A program made the position numbers and the translations under genes. Under the pieces are notes generated by a model. The model worked only from the letters and a program-made list of their open reading frames with translations. It ran no database searches and had not been told where the DNA came from. Of a DNA stretch of 9,013 nt, positions 1 to 5,481 are shown in pieces. Each line of letters opens with the position of its first letter. Positions within the stretch are counted from its first letter, which is position 1. Location: assembly GCA_046727855.1 (NCBI GenBank), contig JBKPDL010000146.1, forward strand, positions 1 through 9,013, in the 5' to 3' direction. This DNA comes from DASPWV01 sp046727855. Its GTDB lineage: Bacteria; Acidobacteriota; Vicinamibacteria; Vicinamibacterales; UBA2999.

Positions 1-2
1 CG

Positions 3-41
3 GGACACTCGACGCACGATCCGCTGAGCGCGAATGTTTGA
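3..41 (+). CDS. possible C-terminal tail of upstream gene (partial)
   Basis: Frame 3 is open from the window edge and reads GHSTHDPLSANV before a TGA at 39-41. This leaves 38 nt before the ATG of the FAD-subunit gene. Frames 1 and 2 also stop early (25-27 and 53-55), so the frame choice rests only on the residue make-up looking protein-like. FAD subunits of this family normally sit next to [2Fe-2S] and molybdopterin-binding subunits, so the upstream gene could be one of those. Nothing in 12 residues identifies it, and the call is weak. Confidence 0.3.
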   Translation, partial: GHSTHDPLSANV

Positions 42-50
42 GAGTTGCGG

Positions 51-71
51 GCTGATAGCTGACAGCTGAGG
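51..71. repeat. three tandem heptads, GCTGANR type
   Basis: GCTGATA, GCTGACA and GCTGAGG follow each other without a gap, a period-7 array. The last copy runs into the GAGGGG ribosome-binding site of the next gene, so the repeat lies in the transcript leader. A separate heptad triplet with a different sequence sits at 1601-1621. Confidence 0.75.
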
Positions 72-73
72 GG
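68..73 (+). promoter_or_regulatory. ribosome-binding site of the FAD-subunit gene
   Basis: GAGGGG ends 6 nt before the ATG at 80. This supports that start and overlaps the end of the heptad array. Confidence 0.7.
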
Positions 74-79
74 AACACC

Positions 80-1090
80 ATGGCCGTGATTCGCGATGTG
101 ATGCCGCTCTTCGAGCTCTATCAGCCGGAGAGCCTCGACGACACGCTGCGGTTGCTCGATCGATTCGGGCCGCGCGCCTGGATCCTCGCCGGCGGGCTCG
201 ACACGTTCGACTGGCTGAAGGATCGCACCAAGCGCACCGAGGCCGTGATCGATGTGAGCAGCGTCAGTGAGCTCACGGGGATCAAAGACGTGAACGGCGG
301 CCTCGAAATCGGCGCCGCCACGACGTTAACGGAAGTCGTGCGCAATCCGATGGTGCAGGAGCGATTCAAGCTGCTGCACGATGCCGCGGAGCTCGTTGCC
401 TCGCCGCAGATCCGCAATCAGGGCACCATCGGCGGCAATGTGTCGCAGGACACGCGTTGCTGGTACTACCGAAGCGGATGGCCGTGCTATCGCGCCGGCG
501 GCAACATCTGTTACGCCGACACGCCTACGGCGATCAACCGCGAGCACGCCATCCTTCACGCTGATCGCTGTGTCGCTGTGAGTCCATCCGACACCGCGCC
601 CGCGCTGATCGCGCTCGACGCGAAGATGGTCATCAAGCGCCAGGATGGCGAACGGATCCTCGACGCACAGGATTACTTTGTCGGTCCGTCGTACGACATC
701 ACGCGTCTCACGGCGTTGCAGCCCGGCGAGATTCTCACCACGATCCGAATTCCGTCGACGTGGGCCGGTGCCGAGTTCTACTTCGAGAAAGTGCGCGACC
801 GGCAGGTGTGGGACTTCCCGCTGGTCAACGTGGCGTCCGCGATGAAAGTGTCGGGCGGGACGATCCAGGCGCTTCGCATCGCCGTAGGGGCAGTGGCGGC
901 AACGCCGGTGCGGTTGACGGCGGTGGAAGCGGCCGTGGCGGGGAAACCGCGCACACAGGACACCGCGACCATGGCCGGGCAGCTCGCTGTCGTCGGGGCG
1001 CAGCCGCTGCAGCACAACGGCTACAAAGTTCCGTTGATGCGCAACCTTGTCATGCGGGCGATTCGAGGATCGGCTGCCGCGACGACGTAA
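80..1090 (+). CDS. FAD-binding subunit of a xanthine dehydrogenase-family molybdenum hydroxylase (YagS/PaoB/CoxM type)
   Basis: This 336-residue protein is the middle subunit of a three-part molybdenum hydroxylase. It passes electrons from the molybdopterin subunit through FAD to an acceptor. Two FAD-binding motifs of the PCMH-type fold are visible: AGGLD at 37-41 and GTIGGN at 115-120. The C-terminal CO-dehydrogenase flavoprotein domain follows, around residues 225-330. Cysteines 127, 136, 144 and 164 flank a CWYYR...C...CYA stretch. In the YagS and 4-hydroxybenzoyl-CoA reductase beta-type subunits a comparable insert binds an additional [4Fe-4S] cluster, so one is likely here. The ATG at 80 has a good GAGGGG site. 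No molybdopterin or [2Fe-2S] subunit lies downstream, so the partners must be upstream of the window or elsewhere. The substrate (aldehyde, purine or aromatic) cannot be read from this subunit. Confidence 0.93.
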   Translation: MAVIRDVMPLFELYQPESLDDTLRLLDRFGPRAWILAGGLDTFDWLKDRTKRTEAVIDVSSVSELTGIKDVNGGLEIGAATTLTEVVRNPMVQERFKLLHDAAELVASPQIRNQGTIGGNVSQDTRCWYYRSGWPCYRAGGNICYADTPTAINREHAILHADRCVAVSPSDTAPALIALDAKMVIKRQDGERILDAQDYFVGPSYDITRLTALQPGEILTTIRIPSTWAGAEFYFEKVRDRQVWDFPLVNVASAMKVSGGTIQALRIAVGAVAATPVRLTAVEAAVAGKPRTQDTATMAGQLAVVGAQPLQHNGYKVPLMRNLVMRAIRGSAAATT

Positions 1091-1092
1091 CC

Positions 1093-1110
1093 GCGGGGCG
1101 TCAGCCCCGC
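1093..1110. other. GC-rich stem-loop between the FAD-subunit gene and the next gene
   Basis: GCGGGGC at 1093-1099 and GCCCCGC at 1104-1110 form a perfect 7-bp stem with a GTCA loop. It starts 2 nt after the TAA of the FAD-subunit gene and ends 1 nt before the GTG at 1112. There is no T-run after it, so it is not a standard intrinsic terminator. It could be an mRNA-stabilising or REP-like hairpin, and it would mask any ribosome-binding site for the GTG start. Confidence 0.7.
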
Positions 1111-1111
1111 C

Positions 1112-1513
1112 GTGACCAGGCTCGTCATCGTCGTCGCTGTGCTCGTGTGCGCGACCTGCAGTCGCGTGTCGCCCCAGGCTCCACAGGAGACCACTGTCTG
1201 GCGTCCGCTTGGCGCCTGGTCGGGGCGCGCCGTGCTACAAACCGATCCGTTTCTCTGCAACAGCGGTTTGCTGCGCGTCACCTGGCAAGCGCGTAACGCT
1301 TCCCCCTCCGATCCAGGCAGCTTGCGGATTTCATTACATAGCGACGTGAGCGGCCGCAGACTGGCGGTTGTCGTCGATCATCGCGGCGCTGGAAATGACG
1401 TCGCGTACATCAACGAAGATCCGCGGGCGTTCTTTCTCGTGATCGAATCGACGGGCCTGGAGTGGTCGGTCGATGTGGCGGAAGGTGTCTCCGCGACTCG
1501 GTCGGGCGGGTAG
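1112..1513 (+). CDS. small exported protein of unknown function, possible lipoprotein
   Basis: This is a 133-residue protein started at GTG. The N-terminus (MTR followed by the hydrophobic run LVIVVAVLVCAT) looks like a signal peptide. Cysteines at 13 and 16 could be lipidation sites, but neither has a textbook lipobox. The mature part carries W30, W38, W58 and W118 and alternating polar/hydrophobic segments (LLRVTWQAR, LRISLHSDVSGR, AFFLVIES, WSVDVAEG) that suggest a small beta-sandwich. I do not recognise a named domain. The tail after VAEG is low in complexity (SATRSGG). No ribosome-binding site is visible, because a strong hairpin ends 1 nt before the GTG, so expression may depend on the upstream gene or the start may differ. 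The signal-peptide-like start is the main support for the frame. Confidence 0.65.
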   Translation: MTRLVIVVAVLVCATCSRVSPQAPQETTVWRPLGAWSGRAVLQTDPFLCNSGLLRVTWQARNASPSDPGSLRISLHSDVSGRRLAVVVDHRGAGNDVAYINEDPRAFFLVIESTGLEWSVDVAEGVSATRSGG

Positions 1514-1600
1514 GGCGGCGCGGGTGCCGGCAGGTGCGGGTGCGCTCGGTACGGAAGGTGCGGTGCGGCAGGTCTGGTGTTCTGTCGGACGCTTTGCCTG

Positions 1601-1621
1601 TCGACCGTCGACCGTCGACTC
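1601..1621. repeat. three tandem heptads, TCGACCG type
   Basis: TCGACCG, TCGACCG and TCGACTC follow without a gap, again with a 7-nt period. The sequence differs from the triplet at 51-71, so the shared property is the period and copy number rather than the unit. Confidence 0.75.
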
Positions 1622-1625
1622 TCCA

Positions 1626-1641
1626 CAATCTCGATAGATTG
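1626..1641. terminator. weak stem-loop between convergent genes
   Basis: CAATCT at 1626-1631 and AGATTG at 1636-1641 are perfect complements around a CGAT loop. The position between two converging stop codons suits a bidirectional terminator, but the stem is only 6 bp, AT-rich and has no flanking T-run. Termination is therefore tentative. Confidence 0.3.
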
Positions 1642-1680
1642 CAGCGTCGTCAACTCCGTGTGGCCATAGTGGGGAGCCGT

Positions 1681-2364
1681 TCACCACAGAAACGGAATCA
1701 AACGGTACGGGACTTTCTTCATGTACGCTTCATAACCGACCAACTCCCGTCGAAGAAACCGCTCCTCGATCAAGATCCGTAACATGAGCAAGGCGATTGG
1801 AATGATGGCCACGATTGCTGCCGCGTAGGATTCGAGCCACAACGGGAGGCCGATGAAGAACGGGATGGCGCCCGCGTACATCGGGTGGCGCACTACGCGA
1901 TACGGCCCGCTTTCGATGACGGTCTGATGTCGTTCTTCCTGATGCTTCACCACGGGCGCAGCGAAAGCGTTTTCCCGAAGTGCCAGCGTCATGATCCACC
2001 AACCGGCGGCGAACAACCCTAATCCGAGGGTTGAGACGATCGGCCCGGGTTTCGGCAGCAACCGATACCGGAATACGTCGAGTGGAACGAAGCCAATCGA
2101 TGCAACGAAGGCAATGAGCAGTGGGACCAGAACGAGTTTGTCAGCGAGCGGTTGTCCCTTCTGCACCGGGGACTTGAAGCGTTCTTCGAGCAAGCCGGTG
2201 TTGATGCGCGCAAGGCTCAAGGTACTCGCCGTTGCGCCGACCACGACGACCGCAAGCAGCACCCACGCGCGCCACCAATTCAGCGTGCCGGTCGGCAGGA
2301 ACAGCAGCGTGGCGAAGATGGCGGCGTTTAGAACGATGCCGCCGATCAGTTTCGAGCGAGACAT
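1681..2364 (-). CDS. isoprenylcysteine carboxyl methyltransferase (ICMT/PEMT)-family membrane methyltransferase
   Basis: A 227-residue integral inner-membrane protein. Hydrophobic helices are seen at about 6-24, 31-50, 76-94 and 108-128, with a long hydrophobic stretch at 164-198 that may be a helical hairpin. The family signature is clear: GPYRVVRHPMY at 153-163, then EE at 200-201, and YRLIPFLW at the very C-terminus. In this superfamily the RHPxY and EE motifs belong to the S-adenosylmethionine and substrate site. Eukaryotic ICMT methylates prenylated cysteines, whereas bacterial homologues act on lipids or small molecules that are mostly unknown, so the substrate is open. The ATG at 2364 gives a normal N-terminus, but only a weak GAAG lies upstream. 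The gene is 225 nt downstream of the 5229-2590 operon on the same strand and probably has its own promoter. Confidence 0.88.
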   Translation of the reverse strand: MSRSKLIGGIVLNAAIFATLLFLPTGTLNWWRAWVLLAVVVVGATASTLSLARINTGLLEERFKSPVQKGQPLADKLVLVPLLIAFVASIGFVPLDVFRYRLLPKPGPIVSTLGLGLFAAGWWIMTLALRENAFAAPVVKHQEERHQTVIESGPYRVVRHPMYAGAIPFFIGLPLWLESYAAAIVAIIPIALLMLRILIEERFLRRELVGYEAYMKKVPYRLIPFLW

Positions 2365-2421
2365 CGCTGTTGCGATCTTCGCAGTTTTTTCAGAGCAAAC
2401 TCGCGCGATTGCCTGGTCTGA

Positions 2422-2437
2422 CGCCGGTTTTCCGGCG
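2422..2437. other. GC-rich stem-loop upstream of the membrane methyltransferase gene
   Basis: CGCCGGTTTTCCGGCG is a perfect 6-bp stem with a 4-nt loop. It lies in the 225-nt gap (2365-2589) between the Ig-like protein gene and the methyltransferase gene, both on the minus strand. It could act as a weak terminator for the upstream operon or as an operator. No T-run follows on the minus strand. I see no other feature and no clear promoter in this gap. Confidence 0.5.
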
Positions 2438-2589
2438 GTCGTCTTCGATCGTCACGTTCTCGCGTGATCGCAGATGGCCTCGCGCGCCAGCGCCCGACGC
2501 CGACGCAGTGTGATTTGGTCGGCATGCGGCAGCGGGTTTCTCGCCGCGAACCGCCGCCGTCGTGGAGCGATGAGTCGACGGACCAACGC

Positions 2590-3495
2590 TCATTGCGATG
2601 AGGACGTCGCGATCACGGTCACTTTCACATCGTGCGGCGTGTGGATGCTGGCGTCCTCCGCATAGGCACGGAGCGTGTACGTGCCAGCCTTGTCGAACAC
2701 GATCTTCGTCGTCGCTTTTCCATCGACGACACGGACGACTTTCGGATCGAACCTGGCGACGCCAGGCCCGCGCCACTGAACCCAACTGACGCGTAGTGAT
2801 TCGTTCAACGGGCGCTCCGCGGTGGTGTCCGACCTGCCTTTGAGACCCGCCACCCGCGCGCCGCGATTTGCGCGCGGCTTCGGGTTGCCGTCGTCCGCAA
2901 CCGATAACGTGAGAGCGAGCGGCTTGCCAGCTTCAATGGTTTGGGGTGCCGGGGGATCGACCACGCGCGGCGCTTCATTCGGCGGCTCGTCGAAGTCGAT
3001 GGCGGTGCGGCTGCCGCGGTTGGCGGAAATCGTGTTCTGATCGACCTCCCACACGGGCCACAACGAACCGTACGCCTTGAGCGTCACGCCGTTAGCCTTG
3101 AGGGTCCAGACCAGATCGCGATCCTTTGGAAACGTAGCCGGGACGTCTACCTTGAACGCGAACCGCGCGCGGCGCGGCTCGAAGAATTCAGGCTGCCCCA
3201 TGTCCTCGCCATTGAACCCGTTGTCAGCGCCAACCGGCACATTGAGGCGCTCCTCGTAGTTGCGATTGAGATAGCCGAACCACAGCGCGAACGATCCATC
3301 CGGATTGCGCGACCAGCCTTCGAAAACCGGCTGAAGGCTTTGCCCGCGCGCGTAGCGGACGGAGTTGGTATACACATCCTGCGTTCCGCCCGCGGCGCCC
3401 GGCGACGCCGTTTGTGCCGCCACCGGCGCCGAGCTCATCACCAGCAGCGCGACCACCCAACTGGCGCACGGCCGGTCCACACGTTCAGCGGTCAT
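2590..3495 (-). CDS. exported protein with C-terminal Ig/PKD-like domain
   Basis: A 301-residue protein. Residues 1-28 form a signal peptide with hydrophobic core VVALLVM and a likely cleavage near APVAAQ. A region at 45-150 is rich in aromatic residues (EGWSRNPDGSFALWFGYLNRNYEE at about 59-82, ending GSLWPVWEVDQ at 143-153). It resembles a segment I associate with exported acidobacterial proteins, but I know no function for it. After a proline-rich linker (171-187), residues 188-295 resemble an Ig or PKD-like fold: LALTLSVADDG, then VSWVQWRGPGVARFDP, then KAGTYTLRAYAED and HDVKVTV. The ATG overlaps the end of the cytochrome gene by 11 nt (AATGACCGCTGA), so translational coupling is likely; no separate ribosome-binding site is obvious. 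It probably works in the envelope with the cytochrome-copper protein, as partner or scaffold. This is inferred from the overlap only. Confidence 0.8.
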   Translation of the reverse strand: MTAERVDRPCASWVVALLVMSSAPVAAQTASPGAAGGTQDVYTNSVRYARGQSLQPVFEGWSRNPDGSFALWFGYLNRNYEERLNVPVGADNGFNGEDMGQPEFFEPRRARFAFKVDVPATFPKDRDLVWTLKANGVTLKAYGSLWPVWEVDQNTISANRGSRTAIDFDEPPNEAPRVVDPPAPQTIEAGKPLALTLSVADDGNPKPRANRGARVAGLKGRSDTTAERPLNESLRVSWVQWRGPGVARFDPKVVRVVDGKATTKIVFDKAGTYTLRAYAEDASIHTPHDVKVTVIATSSSQ

Positions 3496-4813
3496 TGGTG
3501 CGACGCTTGTTGCGCTCGGCGACCATCGCCTTGTAATCGTCTTCTTCGAGATACGTCCACGTCACCCAGGCAAAGGCCATCTCGTCGATCGTGCGCTGTC
3601 CGTAGCCAACCCAGTTGCGGGGATCAGGATTGCTGCGATTGCCGGCGGTGTTGTCGTGCCACAGGATCGTGTGCAGCATGCTGCCCGCAGGCAACAACGG
3701 CGTAGCTTCGTCGGCGTAGTTGTAAACCTTGTGCCAGTTGAAGTCGAAGAACATGCAATTGAGCGTCTCGGCCTTGCCATTGGGCAGAATGGCCTCCACA
3801 CACATCCGCTTGCCGCGATTGTGCATATGCGCCTGAACGGCCGTCACGCGCGCGGGCTTCGCGAACCGATAGTAGCCGTCGTGCCGCGACACCGTGTTGG
3901 GTGGGATATCGAGCTCCTCGTGCGCGTTCGCGATCTGCAGCGAGATCTGGTGATACTTCGGCTTGTAGCCCTTGGGATAGAACTTGAGGCCGACGCGCGC
4001 GCGATCGCTTGTCTCCTTGCCTACGGGGTGATAGTGCAGGTTGAAACGAATTCTCGACCCGGCCTTCACCAGCTTCGCGGTGCCGTCGGGAAGGATGTCG
4101 CCGTTCTTTCCTACCGCGTACTCGTTGAGAAAGCTTTCGTTGTTCGTGGGACGATCGTCCAGTCGCCCAAAGAGGACCTCCTGCTCATCAACCTCCTGAA
4201 TCAAGTAGGTGAGCAGATGGTGCACCACCGAGCGGGCCCCTGGTCCCGGCTTGGCTTCGACGGCCTTGAGATATCGATCCTCCGTGAGTCCCGAATCGGC
4301 GATGTAATCGATCCAGAGGTCGGCGCCGTTCGCCGGCACGACATGCGGCTTCGGAATCTCGACGACCAAATCCGGCGTGCCGATATGCCACTCCTCATCG
4401 TCCGGAAAGGCAGCGAGAGGCGGCATGTCGGCGGCGTTGCCGCGCGGCGCACCGGCGTCAACCCACGACGCAATGGTCGCAATCTCGTCGTCGCTCAGCG
4501 ACGGGTCGTCCTTGAACTGCTGAATGCCGACGTTGCGTTCGATGTGCCAGGGCGGCATAAGCCTCGCCTGCACTTTGGCCTTGATCGCCCGGGCCCACGG
4601 TCGCGCGTCTTCGTAGGTCAACAGCGACATCGGTGCGTTCGTCCCGGGACGATGGCACGTCTGGCACGACCGCTGAAGAATGGGCGCGACGTCCTTGGCG
4701 TAAGTGACGTCCTTGCCCGGCGCGCGAGCCGCCCCCGTTACAGTGGCTGGCAGCGATCCCAGAGTCAGCGCAACCACGACGAAGGAACCGACCGCGAACG
4801 ATCTCATTCTCAT
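3485..4813 (-). CDS. c-type cytochrome fused to a copper type II monooxygenase-like domain, exported
   Basis: A 442-residue protein with a signal peptide (about 1-28). Residues 35-125 are a cytochrome c domain: CQTCH at 50-54 is the haem attachment site and M86 in MPPWH is the likely axial ligand. The rest resembles the dopamine beta-monooxygenase / peptidyl-glycine monooxygenase fold. HH at 198-199 and the LHYH pair H260/H262 fit the first copper site. AHMH at 329-331 and M412 in DEMAFAW fit the His-His-Met second copper site. These ligands are assigned by analogy, not alignment. Such enzymes hydroxylate a C-H bond using O2 and two electrons; the fused haem could supply them in place of ascorbate. 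The substrate is unknown. GGAG at 4820-4823 lies 6 nt before the ATG, and the gene begins 14 nt after the upstream stop and overlaps the next gene by 11 nt. An enzymatically inactive binding protein is an alternative. Confidence 0.87.
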   Translation of the reverse strand: MRMRSFAVGSFVVVALTLGSLPATVTGAARAPGKDVTYAKDVAPILQRSCQTCHRPGTNAPMSLLTYEDARPWARAIKAKVQARLMPPWHIERNVGIQQFKDDPSLSDDEIATIASWVDAGAPRGNAADMPPLAAFPDDEEWHIGTPDLVVEIPKPHVVPANGADLWIDYIADSGLTEDRYLKAVEAKPGPGARSVVHHLLTYLIQEVDEQEVLFGRLDDRPTNNESFLNEYAVGKNGDILPDGTAKLVKAGSRIRFNLHYHPVGKETSDRARVGLKFYPKGYKPKYHQISLQIANAHEELDIPPNTVSRHDGYYRFAKPARVTAVQAHMHNRGKRMCVEAILPNGKAETLNCMFFDFNWHKVYNYADEATPLLPAGSMLHTILWHDNTAGNRSNPDPRNWVGYGQRTIDEMAFAWVTWTYLEEDDYKAMVAERNKRRTNDR

Positions 4814-4819
4814 CTCACT

Positions 4820-4823
4820 CTCC
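4820..4823 (-). promoter_or_regulatory. ribosome-binding site of the cytochrome-copper protein gene
   Basis: GGAG on the minus strand, 6 nt before the ATG at 4813. It supports that start over the second ATG at 4807. Confidence 0.6.
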
Positions 4824-4827
4824 GCCG

Positions 4828-5229
4828 CTAACGCGATTTCTTTGCTTTGATGGTCTGCAGTTCGAACGATCGGACGTCGTAGTTGTTCGAGAGCACCACT
4901 TCGGCGCCGCTGACCTCCACCGTTTGTCCCATGTATGGCAACAGCTTGGCGTACTTGTCGCCTGCCATCGGACCCCAGATGCGGTAGAGCCCGTCGCCGT
5001 CAGTGAGGATACCCACGGCAGCGCCTTTGGTTCGCACGCACATCTTCGCGCACTCGACGTGCCCCGCACCCGTGCCGGCGGCAACACCTTTTTCCTTGTA
5101 GCACGAGATCTCGACGATCTCGCCGGTGAGCGTGGTTGGCGCGCCACGGCGGATGACTGGCTCCTGCGACGAGAGGGTACCGCCCACGACGATGGTCGTC
5201 GCCAGGGTCACAGCCGCGACACTTCGCAT
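4828..5229 (-). CDS. small exported cysteine-containing protein, first gene of the cytochrome/monooxygenase operon
   Basis: Starting at the ATG at 5229 gives 133 residues with a signal peptide (MRS, then VAAVTLATTIVVGGTLSSQ). An in-frame TTG at 5259 would add ten residues (MIGSSTLERF), but the ATG has GGAG 6 nt upstream and gives the better signal peptide, so I prefer it. The mature protein reads LTGEIVEISCY, then a glycine-rich loop, then GHVECAKMC. Its three cysteines (43, 60 and 64) and nearby H57 could bind a metal or form a disulfide. The remaining part (VGILTDGDGLYRIWG, then GQTVEVSGAEVVL) looks like an OB-fold-like small beta-barrel. I do not recognise a named family. The gene ends 14 nt before the cytochrome-copper gene, so the two are surely co-transcribed, and a role in metal handling or electron transfer for that protein is an inference. 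Confidence 0.8.
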   Translation of the reverse strand: MRSVAAVTLATTIVVGGTLSSQEPVIRRGAPTTLTGEIVEISCYKEKGVAAGTGAGHVECAKMCVRTKGAAVGILTDGDGLYRIWGPMAGDKYAKLLPYMGQTVEVSGAEVVLSNNYDVRSFELQTIKAKKSR

Positions 5230-5235
5230 GAAGCG

Positions 5236-5239
5236 CTCC
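5236..5239 (-). promoter_or_regulatory. ribosome-binding site deciding the start of the small exported protein
   Basis: GGAG on the minus strand, 6 nt before the ATG at 5229. It favours this start over the in-frame TTG at 5259. Confidence 0.6.
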
Positions 5240-5273
5240 AGCGTAGAGCTCCCGATCAACAGCGGATGCGCGA

Positions 5274-5302
5274 CTTATACGCTCCGCTGAGAGCGGCGTC
5301 AA
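5274..5302 (-). promoter_or_regulatory. sigma70-type promoter of the minus-strand operon
   Basis: On the minus strand TTGACG (5302-5297) and TATAAG (5279-5274) are separated by exactly 17 nt, matching five of six bases at each box. Transcription would start near 5267, leaving a leader of roughly 38 nt before the ATG at 5229. This position also argues against the TTG at 5259, which would sit almost at the transcript 5' end. The spacer contains a palindrome listed separately. Confidence 0.75.
5284..5296. promoter_or_regulatory. palindrome between the -35 and -10 boxes, candidate operator
   Basis: CCGCT, GAG, AGCGG form a perfect 5-bp inverted repeat with a 3-nt centre that lies wholly inside the 17-nt promoter spacer. 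A repressor or a MerR-type activator could bind here. The arms are short, so chance is possible. Confidence 0.4.
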
Positions 5303-5370
5303 GCACCAGCCGGATCAACAGCAGAGCAGATCCTCCGCGTTCGTTTCGCGGCAAATATTCCGTTTTTTCC

Positions 5371-5400
5371 TTGTGATTTCCGCGAGCTTGTCTCCATACT
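5371..5400 (+). promoter_or_regulatory. possible promoter of the TonB-dependent receptor gene
   Basis: TTGTGA (5371-5376) and CATACT (5395-5400) are 18 nt apart, with four of six consensus matches each. The leader to the ATG at 5482 would be about 75 nt. It is the best candidate I see in the divergent region 5303-5481, but it is weak. Confidence 0.35.
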
Positions 5401-5468
5401 AGCGACCCATCAGCACCGAGGTCGCGGCGTCGGGCACCGGCTTTCTCGGCCTTATTGAAGTTTGTTGA

Positions 5469-5474
5469 GGGAGG
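5469..5474 (+). promoter_or_regulatory. ribosome-binding site of the TonB-dependent receptor gene
   Basis: GGGAGG ends 7 nt before the ATG at 5482. It decides the start in favour of that ATG over the in-frame TTG at 5455, because the TTG has no such site and would place this motif inside the coding region. Confidence 0.75.
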
Positions 5475-5481
5475 TGCGCAG

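Larger units (their letters stand above)
1514..1680. other. 167-nt gap between converging genes
   Basis: It lies between the stop of the small exported protein (+) and the stop of the membrane methyltransferase (-). It holds GGTGCGG-rich sequence near 1530-1570, the heptad triplet at 1601-1621 and a small palindrome at 1626-1641. No coding frame on either strand is convincing, and there is no classical T-tract terminator. Confidence 0.6.

Noticed and set aside
326..1015. 229-codon minus-strand frame opposite the FAD-subunit gene
   Set aside because: The plus strand encodes well-conserved FAD motifs, and the antisense product is Arg-rich and unrecognisable.
3365..4831. 488-codon open frame on the plus strand opposite the cytochrome-copper gene
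   Set aside because: It is antisense to a gene with clear catalytic motifs and a signal peptide, and its translation shows no recognisable domain. Long antisense frames are expected in high-GC coding DNA.
5230..5259. Ten-residue N-terminal extension of the small exported protein from a TTG start
   Set aside because: The inner ATG has a well-spaced GGAG and gives a compact signal peptide. The TTG lies only a few bases from the predicted transcript start.
5455..5481. Nine-residue N-terminal extension of the receptor from a TTG start
   Set aside because: GGGAGG at 5469-5474 sits at ideal distance from the ATG at 5482, and the signal peptide begins there.
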